A stretch of DNA of 64,000 nucleotides from an uncultured Pirellula sp. GTDB lineage: Bacteria; Planctomycetota; Planctomycetia; Pirellulales; Pirellulaceae. A model generated the notes under the pieces. It did not search any database. It saw nothing but the letters and a program-made list of their open reading frames with translations, and was not told the origin of the DNA. The stretch lies in assembly GCA_903858115.1 (NCBI GenBank), contig CAIOHR010000114.1, positions 227,520 to 291,519 of the forward strand. The letters run 5' to 3'. Shown here piece by piece: positions 1-8,132 of the stretch. The stretch's first letter is position 1, and every line of letters begins with the position of its first letter. The position numbers and the translations under genes were made by a program.

Positions 1-228
1 AATATCTATCGCTATCCCGCCCCTGTCGAATGATCCAACAACGCATGGGATGCCCTCCAGCGATCCGATGACGTACTGCCACCCGTCGGCCATTTCTTGC
101 CGAATCGCTTCTAGCGTGATGCGATGGGCCTTTTTTGTCACTTTGTAGGCCCGTCGATTCAGGATGTAGGTAGCAATGTTCAGCAACTCTTCGTTCTCGA
201 TACCAACCGTTTCGAAAGTCATGTTCAT
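1..228 (-). CDS. hypothetical protein, 3' end outside window
   Basis: Open frame on the minus strand that runs off the left edge. It begins MNMTFETVGIENEELL and continues for about 76 codons without a stop. The start is supported by a GGAGG Shine-Dalgarno sequence about 7 nt upstream. Two ATGs lie close together (226-228 and 220-222), and the first has the better spacing. The visible part is charged and soluble with no signal peptide. I do not recognise the family. It points the same way as the two recombinase genes to its right and may belong to the same accessory segment. Confidence 0.6.
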   Translation of the reverse strand, partial: MNMTFETVGIENEELLNIATYILNRRAYKVTKKAHRITLEAIRQEMADGWQYVIGSLEGIPCVVGSFDRGGIAIDI

Positions 229-383
229 TTTGGTTTCCTCCAATGTTTGGTTACGTTTCCGACTCATGCGTATCGGCGATCAGCGCGAACGCAAAAACTA
301 GCAGGGCGATGACTTGGCGGTCAGAGGTTCTCGTCAGAAAACCAAGGTAGAAGAAGATGCCCAGGTCAACGCCCTACTGTTGT

Positions 384-1574
384 TCACAATGTTTCCGCTA
401 GGAGCGCCCGTAGCGTCTCAGCATCCGCGTTTGCCAATAGTTTCTTGAGCAACTTGGACTTGTGGTCCTCTGTCGCTTTGGTCGCTTCAGACGCTGTTCT
501 AGCGGCCGCAGGTTCATAGCCTAAGTTTGGCAACCTGTCAGATGCACTGCGAGTATCGATTGACTCGGCCTGGGAATAGATCCCCAGTGTTAACCCAGGG
601 GTGCTATGCCTCATCAACCTTTGAGCTACCGAAACGTGGATGTTTTTCTTCGCCAACAACGTGCCGAAGCTGTATCGCAGGCAGTGAATGTCGATCGATC
701 GCCCTTGGCTGTCGTACCGAGCGATCCCAGCGACCTCGATATCCCGCAAGAATCTCTTCATGCCTTTGTTGGGCAGTGAGAATATTGGCGCATCCGCTGC
801 TATAGCCTGCTCCACAATCCAGGCTTGGAGGTCAGTAGCAAGATCCTGTGGCAGTGGGAGTCGATCCGAATTACCGTTCTTCGTGAATGACGATTTCAAC
901 GCAACCTCGGGTTCATCCCCGAACGTGAATTGACCGGCTGTTAGCGTTCTCAATTCCTCCCAGCGAACCCCCACCAATGCCAACATGCGATACGCCAACG
1001 ACCACTTGAGACCATCGACCCGCATTTTCTCGACGTCCTTTGTCAGTAGCTCGCAGTCCTCGGCTAATGACTCAATGTTGGCTAAATTGATTGGATTGGC
1101 TTTCCAATACTCCTGGTTCCGAGAACCGATGATTCGCATCTTGCTGTACTCGGCCATCGGTCGCAGCCGAGCAACGAGAATCAACTTCTCCAACTCGTTC
1201 TCGGTCATCGCGCGTCTGAACTTCCTGCGATCCTTTTTGAACTTCTTGGGCCTTGGTGCTCGGGCACATGGGTTTGTTGCGATCAACCCTTGGAACACCG
1301 CCCATTCGAAGAACCCGCCGACATAGACGCTGTAGAGTTTGCGACTGTTGGCCGACAACGCTGGTCTCTTTGTGATCGGATCGACTTGCGCGATGCTAAC
1401 GAACCAGTTGATGGCGGTCTGCTCATCAATGTCGGCGAACGTCCCGAACCCGCATTCGCGGACGAACTTTCGTATCCTGTAGCGCATGTCGTCCGTCGTA
1501 CTCTTGGCTAACCCTTCGGCCTTTCGATGGTTTATGTACTGATCGACAGCCCGTTCTAGTTCTGAATATGTCAT
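384..1574 (-). CDS. tyrosine recombinase / phage-type integrase
   Basis: Site-specific tyrosine recombinase of 396 residues, usual length for phage and island integrases. An N-terminal SAM-like core-binding region occupies about residues 1-100. The catalytic domain follows with Arg204 (VGVRWEEL), a Lys near 232, His297 and Arg300 (HCLR), His323 (RLMRHST) and the nucleophile Tyr333 (GIYSQ). The full R-K-H-R-H-Y set is present, so it is probably active. A charged tail of about 50 residues follows the tyrosine. It lies on the minus strand behind a second recombinase and a small gene, with which it may share a transcript. It is not closely similar to the recombinases at 1840 and 3431. Its attachment site is not visible. 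Confidence 0.9.
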   Translation of the reverse strand: MTYSELERAVDQYINHRKAEGLAKSTTDDMRYRIRKFVRECGFGTFADIDEQTAINWFVSIAQVDPITKRPALSANSRKLYSVYVGGFFEWAVFQGLIATNPCARAPRPKKFKKDRRKFRRAMTENELEKLILVARLRPMAEYSKMRIIGSRNQEYWKANPINLANIESLAEDCELLTKDVEKMRVDGLKWSLAYRMLALVGVRWEELRTLTAGQFTFGDEPEVALKSSFTKNGNSDRLPLPQDLATDLQAWIVEQAIAADAPIFSLPNKGMKRFLRDIEVAGIARYDSQGRSIDIHCLRYSFGTLLAKKNIHVSVAQRLMRHSTPGLTLGIYSQAESIDTRSASDRLPNLGYEPAAARTASEATKATEDHKSKLLKKLLANADAETLRALLAETL

Positions 1575-1654
1575 GCATGATTTCCCTGGGGATTTGATGG
1601 TTATTTGTGGTAGAGAGTGAACTAGACCCGTAGGCCTAGTTCCTGCTTGATGCC

Positions 1655-1843
1655 TTAGGCGTTGTTCCGTAGATGCTCGATGGTTGCTTGAGCATCCTTG
1701 AGGTTCGCTAGGATCGGTCCCAGAAGCGACAACGTGTAAAGCTCATCACGGTCAACGTCGGCAAGCAACCTTTCCACTTCTTGCCGACTCTGGGCAATGG
1801 CCTTGCTCGCTCGCTGGTAGTCGCGCTGCGTTGGTGCTTTCAT
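1655..1843 (-). CDS. small hypothetical protein, translationally coupled to recombinase
   Basis: Small protein of 62 residues, charged and mostly helical by eye. Its ATG overlaps the stop of the upstream recombinase as ATGA, and an AGGAGG Shine-Dalgarno sequence lies inside the end of that gene. This is good evidence for coupled translation. No recognised domain. Position directly after an integrase suggests an accessory role in recombination or control, but this is only inference from context. Confidence 0.6.
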   Translation of the reverse strand: MKAPTQRDYQRASKAIAQSRQEVERLLADVDRDELYTLSLLGPILANLKDAQATIEHLRNNA

Positions 1844-3063
1844 CCCAGCCTCCTGACTGCATCGATTGCCTTGCTCTTGTCGGCCTCGGCGTAGATCTGT
1901 GTGACTTCCATCTCAGAGTGACCCAAGAGCACGCTTGCAACCTCCAATCCGTATTCCTTACGGATCTTCGTTGCGAACGTATGGCGCAACTGGTTAGGGC
2001 TCCAGGCGTGTTCCTTTGTCCATGCCTTCACCTTGGCTTCGTCCTTCTCGATCTCCTCAGGAGGCGGGAATGCTTTCTCGCATCCCTTGAGAATGGCGTT
2101 GGCATACGTTCCCGTTCTGTAGAAATCCCCAGGCGTTCGAATGGGGTTCTTCTTCTTGTTGGTCCCTGCTTTGTTGCCGCACGATAGCGGCGTTGTTCTT
2201 GCGCTCTTGGCTTGCTCCAAACGCTCTTTGGTCGCCTCCTTTGGACTGAAGCAACATTCATCCGGCCCCCTGAACAGATACCGCGATAGCACGTTCTGGG
2301 CTGCTTTCGAAACATAGATGACCCGCTTCTTCCCCCTCCACGCTGTCTTGTGCTTGTTTAGGTTGATCTGCCAAACGTCCTCAGTGCGATCGATCATTCC
2401 GGGCGTAAGGCTGCAAACCTCTCCCGGCCTGCATCCTGTTAGCAACTGAAATCGCACCATATCGCCGACAGTTCGGGATAGATGTGCCAAAGTTGCTTCT
2501 ACAACCTCCTCCGAAACAGGTGTCCTCCCTGATGTTTCCCGCAAACTGCATCTTCCAGCCTTCAGAGGTGGAACCATCCCTATGTCCGCTGCAACGGATG
2601 CAGGAGCAAGACCTTCACCGGCTGCCCATCGGAATATCCGTCGGATCCTTTCCCCCAGACGATTGATGTACTTCCTAGAACGATCCCCCTCGCTGCATAG
2701 ATGTTCCCGTACTGCTTTGAATTGCTTGGGACCAAACTCGACTACCGGTGTTGCGCTGTAGAGCTTTTTCAGGGCGCTCATTGCGGGTTTGATCTGGTAG
2801 TATTCGCTGGCACGGTGGGTTCCGTAATACGTTTTGCAGTGCTTCACGTACTGAACCAGCATTTCACCAATCAAGAGTTGATGCGCTGGCACGTCGAAGG
2901 AAGTCGACTTACCAGACGCCAACCATTCGGCAACGACCCGCTTATACTCCTGTTTGCTCTCGTGGCTCCCGTATGGCCCCAGGAGTTTATCCTTCCCGTT
3001 GAGTGTGACCCTAGCTTGGCCGGAAGAGTGTTTTCGATACGAGGGAAGCTTTGGTGTCTTCAT
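1840..3063 (-). CDS. tyrosine recombinase / integrase, paralogue of the one at 3431
   Basis: Tyrosine recombinase of about 407 residues. The catalytic Arg is in TGCRPGEVC, the Lys probably in NKHKTAWRGKK, the box II is NQLRHTFAT, then LLGHS and the nucleophile in TQIYAE. In box II the usual first His (HxLR) is Asn, as in the paralogue at 3431-4639. By eye the two are about half identical in the C-terminal half. An upstream ATG (3135) is possible, but the ATG at 3063 is preferred because it has GGAG upstream and gives MKTPKLPSYRKHSSGQA, matching the paralogue start MAKTPSYRHHKGSGQA. It faces away from the tRNA gene at 3238. Confidence 0.88.
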   Translation of the reverse strand: MKTPKLPSYRKHSSGQARVTLNGKDKLLGPYGSHESKQEYKRVVAEWLASGKSTSFDVPAHQLLIGEMLVQYVKHCKTYYGTHRASEYYQIKPAMSALKKLYSATPVVEFGPKQFKAVREHLCSEGDRSRKYINRLGERIRRIFRWAAGEGLAPASVAADIGMVPPLKAGRCSLRETSGRTPVSEEVVEATLAHLSRTVGDMVRFQLLTGCRPGEVCSLTPGMIDRTEDVWQINLNKHKTAWRGKKRVIYVSKAAQNVLSRYLFRGPDECCFSPKEATKERLEQAKSARTTPLSCGNKAGTNKKKNPIRTPGDFYRTGTYANAILKGCEKAFPPPEEIEKDEAKVKAWTKEHAWSPNQLRHTFATKIRKEYGLEVASVLLGHSEMEVTQIYAEADKSKAIDAVRRLG

Positions 3064-3212
3064 TCTGTCTCCGAGCATTTGGAAATGTGACTTCTTGACC
3101 AACGGTAGGACGGAATCAGTCCTTGATTTGGGCAAGAATTGGGAAAGTTCCCGGTTGCTCAGAGTTGTTTGGTAGACGCCTGATAGAACTTTCGCTACGA
3201 TTTCACCAATGA

Positions 3213-3236
3213 AAACATTGTGTTAGCACAATGTTT
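3213..3236. repeat. perfect 10-bp inverted repeat abutting the tRNA 5' end
   Basis: AAACATTGTG, a 4-nt loop TTAG, then CACAATGTTT, ending one base before the tRNA acceptor stem begins. On either strand it resembles an intrinsic terminator hairpin with a short T-run. It could also be a protein-binding site between the tRNA and the divergent recombinase gene. The sequence shows only the symmetry; function is inferred. Confidence 0.5.
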
Positions 3237-3237
3237 C

Positions 3238-3310
3238 GCGGGTGTAACTCAGTGGCTAGAGTGTTAGCTTCCCAAGCTGAAAGTCGTGGGTTCGAATCCC
3301 ATCACCCGCT
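3238..3310 (+). tRNA. tRNA-Gly (anticodon CCC)
   Basis: Complete cloverleaf. The acceptor stem GCGGGTG pairs with CACCCGC, with T as discriminator. D-arm ACTC/GAGT. The anticodon stem TTAGC/GCTGA carries loop TTCCCAA, so the anticodon is CCC (reads GGG). T-arm GTGGG-TTCGAAT-CCCAT. CCA is not encoded. Its 3' half is part of the 52-bp repeat found again at 9455-9506, so it serves as the insertion target of the element to its right and remains intact. Confidence 0.95.
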
Positions 3311-3318
3311 TTGTTTTT
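3267..3318 (+). repeat. attL-type core: 52-bp direct repeat, copy 1
   Basis: Begins in the anticodon stem of tRNA-Gly and runs through the T-arm, acceptor 3' strand and the following TTGTTTTT. It is identical base for base to 9455-9506. Integration by a tyrosine recombinase into a tRNA 3' end leaves exactly this arrangement, with the tRNA rebuilt at one end. The crossover point lies somewhere within the 52 bp. Confidence 0.9.
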
Positions 3319-3383
3319 TACCAAGCGATTCGTTGATAAGACGATACCTGACCGCCGGTCGGAGCGCTGTTTTTCACCAAACC

Positions 3384-3406
3384 TTAAGTGGTAGACTACC
3401 ACTTAA
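3384..3406. promoter_or_regulatory. 23-nt perfect palindrome upstream of integrase
   Basis: TTAAGTGGTAG, central A, CTACCACTTAA. It ends 24 nt before the integrase ATG at 3431. Perfect symmetry this close to an integrase start suggests an operator or an integrase/excisionase binding site. No such sequence was noticed upstream of the paralogous recombinase at 3063. Confidence 0.55.
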
Positions 3407-3430
3407 CTGTTTCGAAAGGCAGTTCGTTCT

Positions 3431-4639
3431 ATGGCAAAAACACCTTCTTACCGCCATCACAAAGGTTCAGGTCAAGCGTGTACAAAGATACGCGGGAAGA
3501 CCTACTATTTCGGTCCTTATGGCACTCCCGAGAGTAAGCGAAAATTCCGAGAACTCTTGGCCCAGTATTTGTTGAGCGAGAATCCAACAACTTTTGGTGT
3601 CGAAGTTACGGAATTAAGTATGGCCGAAGTTTGTTTGTCGTACGCTAACCACGCCAAATCGTACTACGGCAGCGACAGCCCTGAACACAGAAACATCTTG
3701 CTCGCCCTTCGACCAATCAGCCAGCTCATCCCACGCAAGCTAGCCAAGGAATTTGGCCCGCTGGACTTCAAACAAATTCGCCAGTGGTGGCTCAATCGAG
3801 ACGTATCGCGACAATACGCGAATAAACAGATGTCGAGAGTAGTACGGGCAGTTAAGTGGCTCGTTTCTGAGGGAATTTTGCCCCCGGCGATCTATCAGGC
3901 GATTAAGTGCGTCAGTCCTCTCACCAAAGGCCATTGCAAGGCTCGAGAAGCCCCTCCAGTGGCCCCAGTAAGCGACGTAAAAGTAAACGCAACTTTGCCC
4001 CACCTTTCCCGCGTCGTCGCGGATATGGTGCGTATTCAGCGTTTAACGGGGTGCCGGCCAGGGGAGGTCTGTTCGATCACTCCCGCCATGGTTGATCGGT
4101 CGAATACAGTATGGGAAATTCGGCTAGATCACCACAAAACGGCATGGCGAGGCAAAAGCAGAGCGATCTACGTCGGCCCCCAGGCTCAAGCAATATTGCT
4201 CCCATACTTGAGCCGGAAATCGGACGCCTTTTGCTTTGACCCTCGCGAAGCGATGCAACAAAAGCGATTGGCCAAAAACGCCGCTAGAACGACTCCGTTA
4301 TCCTGTGGAAATCGACCAGGAACCAATAGAGTTTCAAAACCTTCTCGTAAAGCTGGCAACCGTTATTGTACGAGCTCGTATGGCCGAGCGATCATCTATG
4401 CTTGCCGAAAAGCCTTCCCAGCGCCAAAAGATCTCAAGGGCGAAGCGCTCAAAGCTTGGCATTCAGAGCATCAATGGGCTCCAAATCAGCTAAGGCATGC
4501 CATGGCCACGGAGGTTCGCAAGAGCGATGGTCTCGAAGCAGCCAGCGTATTGCTCGGCCATAGTGGATTGGTCATCACGCAAACGTATGCAGAGCAAGAT
4601 AAGGCGAAGGCGATCGAGGTCATCGCAAGAGTTGGTTGA
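3431..4639 (+). CDS. tyrosine recombinase, integrase of the tRNA-Gly element
   Basis: Integrase of 402 residues. Catalytic Arg209 (TGCRPGEVC), Lys in HHKTAWRGK, box II NQLRHAMAT with Arg355 and His356, LLGHS, and nucleophile Tyr386 (TQTYAEQ). As in its paralogue at 1840-3063 the first box II His is replaced by Asn352. It is the first gene inside the left attachment core and is oriented inward, so it is the natural candidate for integrating and excising the 3267-9506 element at tRNA-Gly. A 23-nt palindrome just upstream may control it. Confidence 0.92.
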   Translation: MAKTPSYRHHKGSGQACTKIRGKTYYFGPYGTPESKRKFRELLAQYLLSENPTTFGVEVTELSMAEVCLSYANHAKSYYGSDSPEHRNILLALRPISQLIPRKLAKEFGPLDFKQIRQWWLNRDVSRQYANKQMSRVVRAVKWLVSEGILPPAIYQAIKCVSPLTKGHCKAREAPPVAPVSDVKVNATLPHLSRVVADMVRIQRLTGCRPGEVCSITPAMVDRSNTVWEIRLDHHKTAWRGKSRAIYVGPQAQAILLPYLSRKSDAFCFDPREAMQQKRLAKNAARTTPLSCGNRPGTNRVSKPSRKAGNRYCTSSYGRAIIYACRKAFPAPKDLKGEALKAWHSEHQWAPNQLRHAMATEVRKSDGLEAASVLLGHSGLVITQTYAEQDKAKAIEVIARVG

Positions 4640-4751
4640 GACTATTTGCCAAATAATCTTGAGGTTTTTCGATTAGTAAACGCTGTCTCGGCTAGCTCAA
4701 ATTCATCGACAAAAAAAGTAGAGCGTTTTCGTCCGTACCGGGCATCGAGAG

Positions 4752-4932
4752 GGCTATAGTGATGATGTGCAAAACGCTATGCGATCGTTTCAGAAACACT
4801 CAACCTAGTTATCGGTGCTAGTCAAAAAGCAATCTTCAAAAACTGTCAAAGTTGAGTACTTGGCGTGGCTATAGTAATGACAACGAAAGCATAGCAAACG
4901 CTATCCGATCATTTTCGAAACACTCAACCTAG
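4752..4932 (+). repeat. direct repeat pair with TATAGT boxes (4752-4808, 4867-4932)
   Basis: Two imperfect copies of a block that starts GGCTATAGTRATGA, passes through AACGCTAT-S-CGATC and ends AAACACTCAACCTAG. The second copy carries about 9 extra bases in its middle and ends just before the GGAGG of the DUF1580 gene. Each copy has a TATAGT that could be a -10 box. The pair fills most of the 304-bp gap after the integrase. It could be a duplicated promoter/operator or iterons for the replication protein downstream. Confidence 0.6.
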
Positions 4933-4943
4933 GAGGGCTTAAC

Positions 4944-5336
4944 ATGGAGGCGTCGACGATACGCTCGACGCCTAAAACCGAATTCAGTTACAGGCTTATA
5001 AAAGGCTATTGCTACACCATGCCAAAAGAAAACAAGTACGTTCAAAAGACAGCGAAGGAATATCTGCCACTAGTGAAGGCCGTTCGAGAAGCGACCGGAA
5101 CTAGCCCGCACCTATCAACAATCCTCCGATGGTGCACCAAGGGCGCTAGAGGTCGCACTCTGGCATACGTTTTGGTCGGCGGGAGGAAAATGACGACGGT
5201 CGAAGATGTTCATGCTTTCGTTCAAGTCTTTGACGCAAAAACGATGACGAAATGTCTTGATCACAAGATGCCGGCAAGTCGTACAAAAGCGATTGATCAA
5301 GCCGTCTTAGATCTTAAAAAGATCTTGGGCAACTAG
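4944..5336 (+). CDS. DUF1580 family protein, excisionase/regulator-like
   Basis: Protein of 130 residues. The centre, about residues 40-95, reads SPHLSTILRWCTKGARGRTLAYVLVGGRKMTTVEDVHAFV. This is the pattern I associate with DUF1580 of planctomycetes and resembles a MerR/excisionase-type winged helix: a helix-turn-helix that reads DNA, then a VGGR-type wing. The ATG at 4944 has GGAGG 9 nt upstream. A second ATG 25 codons later (about 5019) also fits. Sitting between integrase and replication gene behind a duplicated promoter-like block, it is a good candidate for excisionase or master regulator of the element (inference). Confidence 0.75.
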   Translation: MEASTIRSTPKTEFSYRLIKGYCYTMPKENKYVQKTAKEYLPLVKAVREATGTSPHLSTILRWCTKGARGRTLAYVLVGGRKMTTVEDVHAFVQVFDAKTMTKCLDHKMPASRTKAIDQAVLDLKKILGN

Positions 5337-5509
5337 CAGCCCAAATCTAGTTCTCAAAGCTCTGAAGCTACGATCGCCCATCTGGTGATAGGCATTCTGA
5401 TCATTCTTTCTTAGCTCAATATTTTCCACAAAGCAACCAAGGGGCCATCGTGGACTTTTTTTCAAAAACAAAACAACCCCATAAGAGAAGAAACCGGGAG
5501 TATTAAACC

Positions 5510-6952
5510 ATGTGCAAGAAAAAATCTGTTTCATGCGAGAGAAGCGAAGTCGTATTCCGACTGCCTTGTTCATTTGTCGCAAGCGACTACTTGAAGGGGC
5601 CACTGGCAAAAAGGACGGACTGCTTGAACTACCTTGTTAGCACAATCCTGCAAAGACAGGCAATGGGAGCCGGCCACGGCAACGACGACTTCGTCACGTT
5701 GAACGCTGGGCAATTAAACAAGATTATGGCCAAGGATGACACGAGGGCGGTGATCGAAGCGGCAGTAAGCGGAGGAGCAATTGTCATCGACAAACATTAT
5801 GCGAAGGGAAGCCATTCCCGCGGATACCGACTAAACGAAAGGTTCAAAAACGACAAAATCGTCAAGGTAAAACCGACTGACAGACGGATGATAGATGCCC
5901 TAGAGCGGCAAAGGAACAAGCATCAAGTCCACCACAAAGACCCCAAAACATCAAAACTCATCCAACAGATGACGGACGAATTCTACAAGATAGATATCGA
6001 CTCAGGCCTAGCCCGTGAAGTGATCAGCAGCCTACCCGAAGAATCAAACCCGTTCGACCGGCAAACAATCATAATCGAAGACCTCGCCAACGAGAACTTC
6101 ATTGTCTTCCCCACAAGGTGGGGCAGATTTTACAACAACATATCAGGCCTGCACTCACAAGTCAGAACAGCACTCAGCTACAAAGGCGCCCGTCTCCGGT
6201 CAGCAGACCTCAAGAACTCCCAACCCGCGTTCCTAGGTCTACGAACCCATCTCATCTACCAACACCTCATCCACCACAACCCTTACCGAGACCGTTCCAC
6301 AGTCCCATCCCACAACCACCATCCCCATCTCCTCTCTCCCCACCACCCCGTCCACCTCAATCCCCATCCCCATCACATATATCCAGCCCACCCCTATCCC
6401 GACAACTATCTTCCTTATGATTCCGATAACTTGGCTATTTATGATTCCGAAAATCCGTTGGCGTACCCTTCTGACCTTGCTCTCTTCATAAGAGAGGTGA
6501 GCGAAGGGCACTTTTACGAATCGCTTCAAGCGGAACTCAATCGCAAAGGGGTAACGGTACCAACCATCAAGCACGCAAAAACCAGAAGAAAGATGGAGCG
6601 AGACGACATCAAGAAAGGCTTTATGACGCATGTCCTTGCGAAGAAGAAGGGGTATCCCTCAGAGTTCCGTAATTTCTTTGCAGAACGATACCCAACTGTT
6701 GATGCTGAAATTAGGCGAACCAATCAATCAGACTATCGCAACCTCATTCGTGAACTCCAGCGACTTGAAGCTAAGTTTGTGATCCATAATGTTGCCGCTG
6801 GAGCCTTGTTGCTCCCTTCTAAGCCTTTGGTGCTTACGCTTCACGATTGCATCATTACCGGTGAAGGCGAAACCGACTTGATTGTAGGCGAATTTGAACG
6901 CGGCTTCAGGGAAATAGGGTATCGCATGAAATTGGAATGCGATATTTTCTGA
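5510..6952 (+). CDS. putative polymerase-like replication protein with His/Pro insert
   Basis: Protein of 480 residues with GGGAG 9 nt before its ATG. The N-terminal part, about 1-110, looks like a winged-helix DNA-binding region. Three blocks then resemble palm motifs of family-A-like polymerases: DLKNSQP with Asp233 (motif A), a Lys-rich helix KKGFMTHVLAKKKG near 368-381 (motif B), and LHDCIITGEGE with His445 and Asp446 (motif C). The spacing fits the small transposon/virus polymerases related to family A, but this is my reading and not a search result. Between A and B, residues about 248-308 are an unusual His/Pro/Tyr-rich stretch encoded by DNA almost free of G. Likely the element's replication initiator or polymerase. 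Confidence 0.6.
   Translation: MCKKKSVSCERSEVVFRLPCSFVASDYLKGPLAKRTDCLNYLVSTILQRQAMGAGHGNDDFVTLNAGQLNKIMAKDDTRAVIEAAVSGGAIVIDKHYAKGSHSRGYRLNERFKNDKIVKVKPTDRRMIDALERQRNKHQVHHKDPKTSKLIQQMTDEFYKIDIDSGLAREVISSLPEESNPFDRQTIIIEDLANENFIVFPTRWGRFYNNISGLHSQVRTALSYKGARLRSADLKNSQPAFLGLRTHLIYQHLIHHNPYRDRSTVPSHNHHPHLLSPHHPVHLNPHPHHIYPAHPYPDNYLPYDSDNLAIYDSENPLAYPSDLALFIREVSEGHFYESLQAELNRKGVTVPTIKHAKTRRKMERDDIKKGFMTHVLAKKKGYPSEFRNFFAERYPTVDAEIRRTNQSDYRNLIRELQRLEAKFVIHNVAAGALLLPSKPLVLTLHDCIITGEGETDLIVGEFERGFREIGYRMKLECDIF
6240..6415 (+). repeat. C-rich, almost G-free low-complexity tract inside the polymerase-like gene
   Basis: About 175 bp of CCAY/CCCATC-like simple sequence on the plus strand with very few G. 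It encodes the His/Pro insert of the replication protein. The strong strand asymmetry differs from both flanks. It may be a recent repeat expansion, or a G-rich structure on the opposite strand. Confidence 0.6.
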
Positions 6953-6960
6953 ATCAATGA

Positions 6961-7959
6961 TCAACGAGAAAGGTCGTGTTCCCATACTTTGGTGAATTCA
7001 ACCTTCGCCTCTTTTGCAGTACAACCCGCTGGTAAAGCAAATCCCCCTTCTTGAAGCACAAACGTTTCGCCGGGCATGATGCCCGGTTCAGAATTTGATC
7101 GAGCAAAAATCGTATACTCAAACTTTGGTTTAAGAGTTCCTGTGTTGTCGTTAATCATGATGTTTCCATCAATGATTCGTATAGGCCTCGTACCAGTATT
7201 CTTCCATCGAACCTTGATAAAGCGGACCTCCTTTCCTTTCGGATTCCGTTCAGTGACTATTGCGACATCTAGAACCGTTGCGGAAAGGTCTTTAACAACC
7301 GGTTCAGTGATTTTGCTCCGACTCTCCTCAGGTATCGGCAACACAGGAGTGGGCTTGAGTTTTCCCGCAAGATCATCTGCCGCCTCTTGAAGCCCAGTCA
7401 TAGGAATACTGAGAGAATAAATGGAATCCATGTGAGTAATTACACACTTGACGCTGACATCATCTTTTGACTGGATTAAAAACCGATCAAAGTCGTCTGG
7501 TTCTAGCCACATCATACCCTTGAGGTGGGGTGATTGGCCCCGATGAACCAGACGGTAGCTTGTAGTCCAACTTGTGGACTTAACCTTCATGGAAATATTG
7601 CTATTTGCCCAGAAGTGTATCGGCGATTTATTGTATTCACGAAGAGCAAAAAACAAACGGAATCCTGCTCCGGTATGTTGTAGCTCAATTTTCCCTCCCA
7701 GTTCCGAATTATCCGTTACCGAATTTGAAAAGGTCCCACTTACATTTGCGACATAGCAGAAATACATAGTTGTATCACCGAATTCATCAATAGTAGGCTT
7801 TTTTTTCCATAAACCAAGCGCGGGTTGGGAGTCTTCCATCAATGCTGTAATCGCCGCATTGCTTGCTGAATCGCTTAATGATTCGTCGCTTGTGTCGACA
7901 CACCCCGAAGCAACGACTGCCACTAGCAAAGCGATTACCGATAAAAAGTGATTCCGCAT
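6961..7959 (-). CDS. predicted lipoprotein carried by the element
   Basis: About 332 residues from the ATG at 7959. It starts MRNHFLSVIALLVAVVASGC, a clear lipoprotein signal peptide with lipobox VASGC. A longer start at 8010 would bury the signal and is rejected. The C-terminal third (about 225-330) has alternating beta pattern with KVRWKNTGTRPI and LPAGCTAKEAKVEF, like small beta-sandwich domains that describe a conserved tone between residues. No enzyme motif is visible. It converges with the polymerase-like gene (8-bp gap) and follows the GYF gene on the same strand. Cargo of unknown function, exposed at a membrane. Confidence 0.7.
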   Translation of the reverse strand: MRNHFLSVIALLVAVVASGCVDTSDESLSDSASNAAITALMEDSQPALGLWKKKPTIDEFGDTTMYFCYVANVSGTFSNSVTDNSELGGKIELQHTGAGFRLFFALREYNKSPIHFWANSNISMKVKSTSWTTSYRLVHRGQSPHLKGMMWLEPDDFDRFLIQSKDDVSVKCVITHMDSIYSLSIPMTGLQEAADDLAGKLKPTPVLPIPEESRSKITEPVVKDLSATVLDVAIVTERNPKGKEVRFIKVRWKNTGTRPIRIIDGNIMINDNTGTLKPKFEYTIFARSNSEPGIMPGETFVLQEGGFALPAGCTAKEAKVEFTKVWEHDLSR

Positions 7960-8132
7960 ATTTGTACCCATGCAATGCGAGGACGTAGCCGGCAGTTTGA
8001 GCCGAAACAATTCTGTTACCTAGAGAAGAGGTGACCTTTTTCCAGGGAAAACGGCGGCCTCATTCTACCATTAGCGTATTAAGTCGAAAACAAAGATTCC
8101 GGTTTGCTTCCAAGGCAGAATCCTCGAAGCAA

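Noticed and set aside
1..3063. Left recombinase genes as part of the tRNA-Gly element
   Set aside because: They lie on the 5' side of the tRNA, outside the 52-bp repeats; the element's own integrase is inside. They must belong to another unit.
6118..6420. Pro/Ser-rich 100-codon frame on the plus strand
   Set aside because: Shadow of the C-rich tract inside the polymerase-like gene in another frame; no start signal.
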